Assembly: GCA_938036545.1 (NCBI GenBank)
Contig: CALHQJ010000043.1
Coordinates: 1-18,322 of the forward strand
Length of the DNA: 18,322 nucleotides
Direction: 5' to 3'
Origin: an uncultured Clostridium sp.
GTDB lineage: Bacteria; Bacillota; Clostridia; Lachnospirales; Lachnospiraceae
Notes under the pieces: model-generated
The model's input: only the letters and a program-made list of their open reading frames with translations
Told to the model about the DNA's origin: nothing
Databases searched by the model: none
Shown here: piece by piece, positions 1-7,128 of the stretch
Position numbering within the stretch: position 1 is the stretch's first letter
Layout of the letters: each line of letters opens with the position of its first letter
Program-made: the position numbers and the translations under genes

Positions 1-432
1 GAAGATCTGGTTGAAAAATATATACAAAAAGCTGGATTTATAAAAGACCGTAATTATTTCAAAGAAATGTGCCTTGCAGATATTGAAAAGAAATGGAACT
101 TGGACTTATCTGCATTATCCAACCAGGGAAAGGCTGTAAAACGCTTTGACTTTGTAGTTAAGGCTGCAGGTACTGTTTATGCAATTGAAACAAACTTTTA
201 TACAGGGGGAGGTTCAAAATTAAATGAAACGGCCCGAAGCTATAAAATGTTGTCACAGGAAGCAGAAACAGTGGACGGATTTGAGTTCGTGTGGTTTACG
301 GATGGAATCGGCTGGAAAAGCGCAAGGGGCAATTTAAGAGAGACATTTGAAGTTATGGAGCATATTTACAGCATTGACGACATGGAACAGGGAGTGATGG
401 AGACAGTATTTCGGGATAATGGGGGGCAGTGA
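1..432 (+). CDS. DpnII/MboI-type restriction endonuclease, C-terminal part (5' truncated by window)
   Basis: The reading frame is open from base 1, so the gene starts upstream of the window and only about the last 143 residues are visible. The segment FDFVV...IETNFYTGGGSKLNETARSYKM followed by FVWFTDGIGWKSARGNLRETF matches the conserved C-terminal part of the DpnII/MboI family as I remember it. That family cleaves unmethylated GATC. The D...ExN arrangement (FDFVV, then IETNF) fits the degenerate PD-(D/E)XK core of these enzymes. The partner Dam-type methyltransferase would be expected just upstream and is not visible. The gene ends in TGA at 430-432 and is followed by a strong terminator, so it is transcriptionally separate from the CRISPR operon. 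Its position beside two CRISPR systems fits a defence island. I see no frameshift in the visible part. Specificity for GATC is inferred from family resemblance. Confidence 0.88.
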   Translation, partial: EDLVEKYIQKAGFIKDRNYFKEMCLADIEKKWNLDLSALSNQGKAVKRFDFVVKAAGTVYAIETNFYTGGGSKLNETARSYKMLSQEAETVDGFEFVWFTDGIGWKSARGNLRETFEVMEHIYSIDDMEQGVMETVFRDNGGQ

Positions 433-451
433 AATTCGCCCTGATTTTTTG

Positions 452-500
452 AAAAAAGGCATCGTGCAATCATTTAATTTGATTTTGCGATGCCCTTTTT
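452..500. terminator. Bidirectional rho-independent terminator
   Basis: The arms 458-472 and 480-494 form a stem of about 15 positions (GGCATCG paired with CGATGCC, then two G-T wobbles, one mismatch and five more pairs) around a 7-base loop. On the plus strand T496-500 follows, ending the restriction gene. On the minus strand the A-run 452-457 becomes U6, so it would also end the leftward RNA proposed at 452-591. Read directly from the sequence; function is inferred from the form. Confidence 0.8.
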
Positions 501-532
501 GTGTTGAAAAGTAATCCTATATCCTTGTCTAT

Positions 533-590
533 ATTTCAACCCACAGTATTTTTAATCCATGGCATTTTTATCATGGATTAAAATACTGAC
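533..590 (-). repeat. Solitary CRISPR-repeat-like element with a 17-bp stem
   Basis: Read on the minus strand it begins GTC (590-588). The stem arms are 588-572 and 561-544, 17 base pairs with one bulged base, around a 10-base loop (571-562). It ends TGGGTTGAAAT (543-533). This is the form of the solitary I-C repeat at 7299-7331 (GT, a stem opening with C and closing with G, then TGGATTGAAAT), with one mismatch in the 11-base tail but a stem twice as long. It lies between the restriction gene and cas6, pointing away from cas6. No second copy is adjacent. The AT-rich stem also contains a TGGATTAAAAT by itself (574-584, plus strand), so part of the tail similarity could be chance. Confidence 0.45.
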
Positions 591-598
591 CAAGTAGT

Positions 599-627
599 AT
601 TCTATCAGATAAGTGTAAAGAAAGCAA
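599..627 (-). promoter_or_regulatory. Candidate sigma-A promoter for the minus-strand small RNA
   Basis: On the minus strand TTGCTT (627-622) lies 17 bases from TAGAAT (604-599), which has an extended -10 TG one base upstream. The -35 is weak (3 of 6), the -10 strong. Initiation about seven bases downstream falls at 591-592, directly before the GTC of the repeat-like element. Confidence 0.4.
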
Positions 628-683
628 CTATTATAACTTTAAATTTAATTCATAGAAAAGGAAATAAAATTAAAATAAAAGAA

Positions 684-712
684 TTGACAACTATACATGA
701 AAGGATTATAGT
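684..712 (+). promoter_or_regulatory. Sigma-A promoter of the type III operon
   Basis: TTGACA at 684-689 is a perfect -35. Seventeen bases later TATAGT (707-712) is a near-consensus -10. Initiation is predicted near 719, giving a 5' leader of about 54 bases before cas6. No other promoter of this quality is seen in the operon, whose genes are packed tightly, so it probably drives all six genes. Confidence 0.75.
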
Positions 713-772
713 GAGAGTAAATATTAAAATTGTTTATATTGCATGCCGGATGCTACAATAAGAAGGGAGAAG

Positions 773-1660
773 ATGGTGGAAAAAGCAGTATTTGAAAGTT
801 CCTATCTGGAACTAAGAGTTTTTTTGCGTTCATGGGGGCGGGCAGAATTGCCACCTTATCTGGGGTCTACCTTAAGGGGAGTAATCGGACAGTCTTTATA
901 TCGGACAGATAAACAGGAATATGACTATTTATTTGCAAACGGAAAAAGCCATAATGGAGAAAAAGATATTGTAAATCCATATATGATTATACCACCGCCA
1001 ATCTGCAAAACAAAGAGGATTGTAGAACAGGGGGAGATACTGGATTTCGGGATTGTGCTGTTTGGAGAGGCGGTAAGTAAAGCGGAGGCTCTGGTAAGAG
1101 CATTGGAGAATATAAACCACTACGGTTTGGGGGCGCAGCGTTATCCGTTTACCTTAGAGCTTATAGTAAATTGCCAATCGAATCGGGTTGTCTGGAGAAA
1201 TGGACAGTATTATAAACAGGGGATTTACAGCACGAATTTATCCTGTTGCGAAATAGAACATGTTTCAGGGGTTATAATTCAGCTGCAGACTCCTCTTCGA
1301 ATCAGGAGACAGGGAAGCCTGGTTACCAAGATTACATTTCCAACTCTGATGCGAAATATTACCAACCGGATGACAGCTCTGACAGAGCGGTATGGTGGCT
1401 GGGTAAATCTGGAAGAAGCGAAGAAAATTGTGGAACAGTCCGAAAAAGTTCAAGTGGTAAAGGAGGAATTAAGAATAGAACGGATCGAGCGTTATTCCAA
1501 CCGGCTGCATGAAAAAATGGATTTTGGCGGACTTATGGGGAAAATTGAGTTTGCAGGAGAACTGACACCATTTACGCCCTGGCTTTGTGCGGCCCAGGTA
1601 CTTCATATTGGGCGGAATACGACTTTTGGAATGGGAAAAATGGAAATGTTTTTCACGTAA
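773..1660 (+). CDS. cas6: Cas6 crRNA-processing endoribonuclease (RAMP)
   Basis: Cas6 cuts pre-crRNA within repeats, leaving a short repeat-derived 5' handle on each crRNA. The N-terminal part has LPPYLGSTLRGVIGQSL (family entry region). The C-terminal part has the typical FGGLMGKIEFAGEL followed by TPFTPWLCAAQVLHIGR and the glycine-rich TTFGMGKMEM at about residues 283-292, the hallmark of the Cas6 C-terminal RAMP fold. An upstream in-frame ATG at 743 exists, but the purine-rich ribosome site at 761-770 sits correctly only for the ATG at 773, giving 295 residues. It is the first gene of the type III operon. The catalytic residues cannot be named from sequence, as they vary in Cas6. It is odd beside a complete I-C system, which processes its own repeats with Cas5c; so it probably serves the type III complex, perhaps on the same or similar repeats. 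Confidence 0.9.
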   Translation: MVEKAVFESSYLELRVFLRSWGRAELPPYLGSTLRGVIGQSLYRTDKQEYDYLFANGKSHNGEKDIVNPYMIIPPPICKTKRIVEQGEILDFGIVLFGEAVSKAEALVRALENINHYGLGAQRYPFTLELIVNCQSNRVVWRNGQYYKQGIYSTNLSCCEIEHVSGVIIQLQTPLRIRRQGSLVTKITFPTLMRNITNRMTALTERYGGWVNLEEAKKIVEQSEKVQVVKEELRIERIERYSNRLHEKMDFGGLMGKIEFAGELTPFTPWLCAAQVLHIGRNTTFGMGKMEMFFT

Positions 1661-1703
1661 AAGGCTGTGAAACTGATAGGGTACAGCAGAATGGAGAAGG
1701 AAT

Positions 1704-2651
1704 ATGGGAGAGAAGAAAAACAGAGAAGAGATAAAGCAGGAAACGGCCGGGGCAGCGATAGGACATATTAAAATAAATTACAAACGGATGGAAAAGGAGA
1801 TAGTGAATCAGCTGTATTTTCAGGTTAAGCATGACAGTACAACGGGCCATTACCGTGAAACGGTCTGGAAGGGAATGTTTGAAAGAATTATACCGAAAAA
1901 GTTTGTAATAGAACAATCTGTATTTATCATTGACTCAAAGGGAGTGGTATCAAGGGAAGTGGATTTGGCGATTTTCGATGAAATGTACACACCGTATATT
2001 TTTCACTATGGAGAGTTAAAGTTTATTCCCATTGAAGCGGTGGCAGCTGTTGTTGAATGTAAAAGTACCAAATTAACAACAAAAGTTTTGAGGGAATGGA
2101 CGAAAAGTATTAATGAATTGAAGACTTCTCCACGTTCTATTGTCCGTACAATCAGAGAAGTTGTCTGCGGAACAGAAGAGAAACCCAGCGTTCCGACTCA
2201 GACGGGTACGCGTCCTTTGCGTATTCTATGCTGTTTGCAGGAAAAGGATTCGAATGAAAAAGGAAAACAGCTTTTTGATGTTGTAATTATCGCAAATAAG
2301 AAACCCAAAAAGCTGGATATTAAATGGAATTTTGAGCAGGAAAATCTGTATGAATGGTATGTGGAATTAAACCATGCAGATAAGTCAGAAGCAAATAGAA
2401 ATAAGAAAAAAGAAGGTCAGAGAGAAAAAGAAGAGGAAGCGGCAAAGTATACATTAGAAGATTATCAGATTCATCACAACGGAACAGTACTGTCATTACT
2501 GACCTTCCATTTTCAGCTGAACCAGTTGCTGATGCTGATTAATAATCCCATGATGTTTCCGCATCTAGCGTATGTAAAGATGTTTGATGATAATTGCTTC
2601 AGGAAGAGGGGGAAGAATGAAGGAACAAATAGTAGCTGTAACAGTAGATAA
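1704..2651 (+). CDS. DUF6602-like PD-(D/E)XK nuclease candidate inside the type III operon
   Basis: A 315-residue protein with no signal peptide or membrane segment. Residues 30-125 resemble the DUF6602 pattern as I remember it: H43, G48 and E52 in a leading helix, then LP-like IIPKKFVIEQSVFIIDSKG, REVDLAIFD (D87), and PIEAVAAVVECKST (E118, K120). The helix-E...D...ExK order is the signature of a PD-(D/E)XK nuclease core, and all its acidic residues and the lysine are present. A lysine- and glutamate-rich linker (about 230-255) leads to a hydrophobic C-terminal helix region. The ribosome site is GGAGAAGG at 1693-1700. It starts 43 bases after cas6 and overlaps cas10 by 35 bases, so it is translationally tied to the effector. 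The neighbouring Cas10 lacks an HD nuclease, and this protein could supply nuclease activity in trans. No CARF or SAVED sensor domain is visible. Assignment to DUF6602 is from memory; the nuclease function is inferred. Confidence 0.7.
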   Translation: MGEKKNREEIKQETAGAAIGHIKINYKRMEKEIVNQLYFQVKHDSTTGHYRETVWKGMFERIIPKKFVIEQSVFIIDSKGVVSREVDLAIFDEMYTPYIFHYGELKFIPIEAVAAVVECKSTKLTTKVLREWTKSINELKTSPRSIVRTIREVVCGTEEKPSVPTQTGTRPLRILCCLQEKDSNEKGKQLFDVVIIANKKPKKLDIKWNFEQENLYEWYVELNHADKSEANRNKKKEGQREKEEEAAKYTLEDYQIHHNGTVLSLLTFHFQLNQLLMLINNPMMFPHLAYVKMFDDNCFRKRGKNEGTNSSCNSR

Positions 2652-4617
2652 AATCCAAACATTTTTGACTCAGGCAGTTCACTCTCATGTACAGGAAAAA
2701 CAGACAGAAGATGCAACGCTGAAAGAGATCAGGGATGCTTCTTACCAGATTTCTAATGGTTTTTTTGAAGAAATCCAGAAAATTTTTCCAGAAACCAATA
2801 ACGAATTTTTATTGGCTTGTTCTGGGATATATATTTTCAAATGTATCATACCAGAATCAGAGATAGAGCAGCGTTTAAATGATTTATTTATTCGATATTA
2901 TCTGGATTCTCAAGGACAAAAACAAATCCGGTGGACCTGTTTTCCGGCGAGTAGGAACGATAATATTACTTCTATTCAGAAAGCGAAAGAACGGTTAAAG
3001 CAGTCAGACACCTGGAATCAAATGATTGAAAAAAACAAAGAACTGCTCTTTCAATTCCATGAGATCAAGGGAGAACAGAAAACCTGCAGGGACAAAGAAG
3101 AAAAAGAACTCCCGTTGTTTGCCAGGGATATTAATGGATTATATCAGAAAAAAGAGGAAGAAGAGAAGAAAAACCGGTTCCGCATTGCAGTTTTGAAAGC
3201 AGATTTAAATGGAATGGGGGAAATGTTTAAAAAAATTCAAGATTATAAAAGGTATCGGACAATTAGCGAAATTTTAAATGAGGAAATTTCTCTAGATGGG
3301 TTACACCATGCAGCAGAAAAACATACGCCTAAAGGGAAGAAAGGATGGTTGTTTCCATTCTATATTGCCGGTGATGATATCTTTTTTGCAGTAGCAATTG
3401 AAGATTTGATTTGCGGCATTGACGTTTGCAGGGAAATAATGCAACGCATTAATCAGCGAATGGAAACATGTGATTGTGGACTCAGGATAGGCATTAGTAT
3501 AGGAGTAGAAATTACAATTAACAGACAACCGATTCGTTATTATATGGACATGGTAGAAACACAATTACAGAATGCCAAGTCAAAAAAAGTACCGGAAGTT
3601 TTGAAACCATTTTATATGATGAAAATATCTGTGGGAAATCTTGTGTTTTTTGATGTGGATTATGGAAAGATTAAGAACCATAAACAGAATTTAAAAAGCA
3701 AAAGAGAAAAGGAAGAATTAGAAACACAGATGAGAAATGTTCCGATTTGGAGCTATTTTCACAAAGATCTGAAACTTCTGAACTACATACGAAAGAGGGA
3801 AGGAAAAAGCTCGGAATTATTAGGAAGGCCTAATTTTTTTTACACATTACTCCAGGATATTACAGAAGAAAGTGTTCAGAGTAATCCTGTGCGGTATATG
3901 AACCACGTGCTGTACCATTTGTTCCCAAAATATGGGGAGGATGGGAATCGGGAACTTCGGGAATGGGAGCAGATTTTGAATTATCATTTGATTTTACCTT
4001 TATACCAGAAGAAAGATAATGAACGAAAACTGGTATTAAATCAAGAAACAAAACAGTGGTTTGAAGGATATTTGCGGCTGATGGTTCTTTTTAGTGATGT
4101 TCGGTTTCAGATTAGAAATGGAGATGAACAATCTCTTAAACGAAATGAATATAAAAAGGAGAAAAACAATATCGAAAGATTTCTCTTTAGCAAACCAAGG
4201 AATTATTTATATGAGACTTGTTTAATGGGAACTTCTCAAGAGCTGACGGGCTTGTTTGCAGTACTTGTCTATAAGGAAAAGCTAAAAAAAGGAGGATATT
4301 TAAGGCCCGTTATTGAAAAGTCCCTGCTGTTTCGTCTACGGAATGTAGATGAAATTCCACTGAAAAAAGCAGCAGAAATGATCAAACTATTTAACCCGCT
4401 TATAAAAGAGAAAGTAAAAGAGTTTAACGATACACGTTTAAGCGAAGGAAAAGCGCCAAACCGCTTATATTTTGATACAAAGAAATTTTGCAGAATAGCC
4501 GCAGAAACAGGAGCGTGGACACCGGATTTTATTGATTCTCTAATGCTGTTTTATCAATACAATGATAAGGTAATGGAACTGAAAAAGCCGTTACAAAAAA
4601 AGGAGGACAACCAATGA
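2617..4617 (+). CDS. cas10: Cas10 (Csm1-like) large subunit, HD-less, AGDD palm
   Basis: A 666-residue type III large subunit. It begins directly with a first palm domain (IVAVTVDKIQTFL, residues 5-17), where most Cas10 proteins first carry an HD nuclease. A lysine/glutamate-rich linker (about 178-188) leads to the second palm: FRIAVLKADLNGMG with D196, YIAGDDIFF with A251-G252-D253-D254, then LRIGISIGVEI and YYMDMVETQLQNAKSK. The rest (about 350-666) is helical and should be the D4-type domain. In this family the second palm makes cyclic oligoadenylates through a GGDD motif; here its first glycine is alanine while both metal-binding aspartates remain. Cyclase activity is therefore plausible but unproven. 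An upstream in-frame ATG at 2584 is rejected because the site GGAAGAGGGGG (2602-2612) serves the ATG at 2617. It overlaps the previous gene by 35 bases and the next by four. Confidence 0.85.
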   Translation: MKEQIVAVTVDKIQTFLTQAVHSHVQEKQTEDATLKEIRDASYQISNGFFEEIQKIFPETNNEFLLACSGIYIFKCIIPESEIEQRLNDLFIRYYLDSQGQKQIRWTCFPASRNDNITSIQKAKERLKQSDTWNQMIEKNKELLFQFHEIKGEQKTCRDKEEKELPLFARDINGLYQKKEEEEKKNRFRIAVLKADLNGMGEMFKKIQDYKRYRTISEILNEEISLDGLHHAAEKHTPKGKKGWLFPFYIAGDDIFFAVAIEDLICGIDVCREIMQRINQRMETCDCGLRIGISIGVEITINRQPIRYYMDMVETQLQNAKSKKVPEVLKPFYMMKISVGNLVFFDVDYGKIKNHKQNLKSKREKEELETQMRNVPIWSYFHKDLKLLNYIRKREGKSSELLGRPNFFYTLLQDITEESVQSNPVRYMNHVLYHLFPKYGEDGNRELREWEQILNYHLILPLYQKKDNERKLVLNQETKQWFEGYLRLMVLFSDVRFQIRNGDEQSLKRNEYKKEKNNIERFLFSKPRNYLYETCLMGTSQELTGLFAVLVYKEKLKKGGYLRPVIEKSLLFRLRNVDEIPLKKAAEMIKLFNPLIKEKVKEFNDTRLSEGKAPNRLYFDTKKFCRIAAETGAWTPDFIDSLMLFYQYNDKVMELKKPLQKKEDNQ

Positions 4618-5339
4618 GCAATAGGATACAGATAGAAGTAGAAACCCGTTCAAACCTTCTGATTGGAGGAAATCCTACGCCATTTGAGATTGGAGGAATT
4701 GACCAGTGCACAGCAATAGATGAGGAAGGCTTTCCGTGTATCCCGGCTTCCACGTTAAAGGGAGCCCTACGGGATATTATAGCAAGAGATACCAGTACAA
4801 CAGCAGCTCAGATAGCAAACCAGTATGCAGAGTTTTTGCAAAAGGAAAAAAGAGACAGATTGAGTCTGATTTATCATAATTTTGATGAAGAAACACGAAA
4901 CAGAGTGGAAAAGCGGTATGAAGATGCAATAGAATCTGCTTCCGCAAGTTATCTTTTTGGAATAAGGGAGTTTAATAATACACCGAAAATACTATTTAAT
5001 GATTTACGCTTGAAGCAAGAGTATCGTAATAAAAAACAATGTTTTTCTATTGACACAAAAACATCCATTTGCAGCATTAAAAATGAGATCCGATCAAATC
5101 CACGAACCTATAAAGCTGCACGAAAGGGAATGGTTTTTGAAGGAGAACTGGAATTATACCATTTTGAAAGGGAGTTTCCGGAAAAAAGTATTTTAATGTG
5201 CAGGGACTATATCGTAAAGAGTTTGCAAATGTTTAATGAAGGCGGATATAGACTGGGAAATTCGAAAAGCCGCGGCTATGGAAGGATTTATGTAACTGTC
5301 ACAGAAGAAAGAAGGGAAGAGCAGCGTGAGAAACTATAA
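4614..5339 (+). CDS. csm3: Csm3-like RAMP backbone subunit
   Basis: A 241-residue RAMP. In type III complexes Csm3 polymerises along the crRNA and cuts the target RNA at six-base intervals. The N-terminal segment IGGIDQCTAIDEEGFPCIP followed by ASTLKGALR aligns with the Csm3 IGAIDSPVIRD...IPGSSLKGKMR region, and D30 sits where the catalytic aspartate (D33 of Streptococcus thermophilus Csm3) is expected. The C-terminal GGYRLGNSKSRGYGRI (210-225) is the RAMP glycine-rich loop. The family's SS is AS here, a mild difference. It starts in an ATGA overlap with cas10 behind a full AGGAGG site (4601-4606). The retained aspartate suggests target-RNA cleavage is intact. It is the only backbone-type gene in the operon. 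Confidence 0.85.
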   Translation: MSNRIQIEVETRSNLLIGGNPTPFEIGGIDQCTAIDEEGFPCIPASTLKGALRDIIARDTSTTAAQIANQYAEFLQKEKRDRLSLIYHNFDEETRNRVEKRYEDAIESASASYLFGIREFNNTPKILFNDLRLKQEYRNKKQCFSIDTKTSICSIKNEIRSNPRTYKAARKGMVFEGELELYHFEREFPEKSILMCRDYIVKSLQMFNEGGYRLGNSKSRGYGRIYVTVTEERREEQREKL

Positions 5340-6261
5340 AATCATAGTAAAAGCTTCAGGTGCTATTACACAAATTCCAGATTCTCAAAAAATTTTCGGA
5401 GCATTGATTTCTCATTATGCGAGAATAAAAGGAGATGGAAAAGCAGAAGAGCTGGTAAAGTCTGTTTTGGAAAAAAGAGTTCATTTAGCATTGTCGGATG
5501 CACTTCCTTTGGATTGCGTTCCGATGCCGTTTGAGTATGTTATTGACCGATTAAAGAAGACAATATCAGAAGACAGTTCATTAAAAGAGATGCGGAAAGA
5601 AATTAAAAAGAAAGCCTACATAGAAGAAAGGGATTTGAAAAAAGTACTGCATGATCCGAAAGAGGCAAGCAGGTTATCTTCTTATGTCACAATGGATTCA
5701 GGCCAGCAATTACGTGCATCTATGGATAGTATTCGATATGGAATAGAAGGGCTGGAAACAAAATTATATACCGTTCCTGTAACAAAGGTGATGAAAGTAG
5801 AAAAATCAGGAGAAACAAGGCCGGCTTCGGAGTTTTATTTTTACTTACAAGGAAATGATGACGAGATAATGGAATCACTATTAAGCATAATCCAAAGATT
5901 CCAGGAAACTCAAGAATCAATGATTCTCGGAAAAAGAGGGTCTCAGGGATTAAATCTGTATCGGATCAAAGATATCAGGAAAGTAGATATTACCGGCGGA
6001 AATAGTTACCTGAACCTGGGAATGCTTCTGCCGGAACAAATCAATTTTTCGGGTTCATTTTTAAAATTGTTTACATCAGAAAGGCGTCCATTTGATATTT
6101 CGAGAGGGGATAAAAGGTATTTTATTAGTTTTATTGAAAGTGGAAGTATAATTGTCTTGAACAATGGTATCAAAAGTGCAGGAAAATGTGTACCATCTCC
6201 ATTTAATCCACAGAGAGATATTGTATTTGGAAATGCATTTTTATATCCAATTTCAATTTAG
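5326..6261 (+). CDS. csm4: Csm4-like RAMP (crRNA 5'-handle end subunit)
   Basis: A 311-residue RAMP resembling Csm4 (Cas5 group), which caps the 5' handle and contacts Cas10. Features are SQKIFGALISHY near residues 20-31 (the family's DtlFGaL segment), LSDALPLDCVPMPFEY (56-71), KKKAYIEERDLKKVL (94-108), the glycine-rich GKRGSQGL at 202-209, and a C-terminal segment ending FGNAFLYPISI. The start codon is GTG at 5326, set by GAAGGGAAGAG at 5311-5321; the gene overlaps csm3 by 14 bases. Length is close to that of usual Csm4 proteins. Identity rests on motif order and on position between csm3- and csm5-like genes. Confidence 0.78.
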   Translation: MRNYKIIVKASGAITQIPDSQKIFGALISHYARIKGDGKAEELVKSVLEKRVHLALSDALPLDCVPMPFEYVIDRLKKTISEDSSLKEMRKEIKKKAYIEERDLKKVLHDPKEASRLSSYVTMDSGQQLRASMDSIRYGIEGLETKLYTVPVTKVMKVEKSGETRPASEFYFYLQGNDDEIMESLLSIIQRFQETQESMILGKRGSQGLNLYRIKDIRKVDITGGNSYLNLGMLLPEQINFSGSFLKLFTSERRPFDISRGDKRYFISFIESGSIIVLNNGIKSAGKCVPSPFNPQRDIVFGNAFLYPISI

Positions 6262-6275
6262 GAGAAAGGGAGAAA

Positions 6276-7040
6276 ATGAAAAAAATTATATATGAAATAG
6301 AAGTGTTGTCTAGCCTTATTATTTCACCTAGATCCGCTCAGGCATTTTATAAGGGGATTGATGAATTTTGTTCTCATCCTAAAATAGAAAATTCAAATTC
6401 AGAAAAAATACAAGAACCTCATGTGATTTATCCTTTTTATCAGTATGGAGAATACGAAAAATATGATCCCAATCATGCAAATTATTATATTCCAGGCAGT
6501 TCTATAAAAGGAGCGCTTTGTTTGTCGGAAAACATGCGGAATCGAATTATGACAGATGATATAATAGTCCCAAATGATAAAATTGTTTTGCAAAATTTGT
6601 GGAAAGCTCAATATCTGGAAGATAAAGAAGAAGCAAAAATGGCAGCTTTTTTTGAGAATGTCGGAGTAGAAATGGTTAAAAGCGGAACAAGGTTGGAAGG
6701 AGAATTATACCTGGATGATTTGCTTCAGTTTTCTGGAATTTTAAACCAATCCGGCAAAAAAGTAAAAGCTAAAATAAAACAAATGTGTAGATATTTCCGG
6801 AAGATTTTAGGGGAACAATACAATAATACAGAACTAAATAGTAGTGTAAAAAATGCACAAAAGCAGCTGGAATTGTTTTTAAAGGAAGAAAATATCTATT
6901 TGCTGGGTGGATATAAAGGATTGCTTCATTCTATTCTGTTGAAAGAGAACGAAAAAGCAGAAGAATTAAAAAGCAGCATATTTTTGGATTTAGAATCAGG
7001 CTTACCGCATGGTTTCATTAAAGTAAAAAACTGGAGATAA
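6276..7040 (+). CDS. csm5: Csm5-like RAMP (short form)
   Basis: A 254-residue RAMP in the position of csm5. The N-terminal YEIEVLSSLIISPRS (6-20) is a RAMP first strand. YYIPGSSIKGAL (70-81) is the IPGSS(L/I)KGa motif shared by Csm3 and Csm5, and LLGGYKGLLHSIL (209-221) matches the Csm5 G-loop. Csm5 sits at the crRNA 3' end and recruits host nucleases for crRNA trimming. This copy is much shorter than Csm5 proteins I know (roughly 350-400 residues), so a middle or C-terminal part is reduced. An AGGAGAAAGGGAG site at 6260-6272 sets the ATG. It is the last gene of the type III operon and is notably AT-rich by eye. No csm2 or csm6 follows. Confidence 0.72.
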   Translation: MKKIIYEIEVLSSLIISPRSAQAFYKGIDEFCSHPKIENSNSEKIQEPHVIYPFYQYGEYEKYDPNHANYYIPGSSIKGALCLSENMRNRIMTDDIIVPNDKIVLQNLWKAQYLEDKEEAKMAAFFENVGVEMVKSGTRLEGELYLDDLLQFSGILNQSGKKVKAKIKQMCRYFRKILGEQYNNTELNSSVKNAQKQLELFLKEENIYLLGGYKGLLHSILLKENEKAEELKSSIFLDLESGLPHGFIKVKNWR

Positions 7041-7128
7041 TTTAAAAGAGAATCGAATCGTTATAGTTCGTGCATTAATGGAACGAGTGATATATACAAG
7101 GACGCACTGAACAAGAAAAAAATGATGA

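Larger units (their letters stand above)
452..591 (-). ncRNA. Candidate crRNA-like small RNA upstream of the type III operon
   Basis: On the minus strand a promoter (-35 TTGCTT at 622-627, 17-base spacer, extended -10 TGATAGAAT at 599-607) would start RNA near 591-592, next to a 58-base repeat-like element (590 down to 533). After that come 38 bases (532-495), close to a CRISPR spacer length, and then a terminator stem with U6 (494-452). The product would be about 140 nt: promoter, repeat-like hairpin, spacer-sized segment, terminator. Inside the RNA the handle-like GUUGAAA (539-533 on the minus strand) can pair with UUUCAAC (509-503), so the handle may be sequestered. I see no ORF in it. The layout is seen in the sequence; transcription and any link to CRISPR are inferred. 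It could instead be an unrelated structured small RNA, or a palindrome left by a mobile element. Confidence 0.42.

Noticed and set aside
743..772. Upstream in-frame ATG for cas6
   Set aside because: The ribosome site at 761-770 lies between it and the ATG at 773, and the extra residues do not resemble Cas6.
1246..1512. 88-codon ORF overlapping cas6 in another frame
   Set aside because: Shadow of cas6, low-complexity composition and no ribosome site.
4288..4295. Full AAAGGAGG Shine-Dalgarno sequence inside the 3' part of cas10, suggesting an internally translated small subunit
   Set aside because: No ATG, GTG or TTG lies in frame at a workable distance (the codons are TAT TTA AGG), and the sequence simply encodes Lys-Lys-Gly-Gly.
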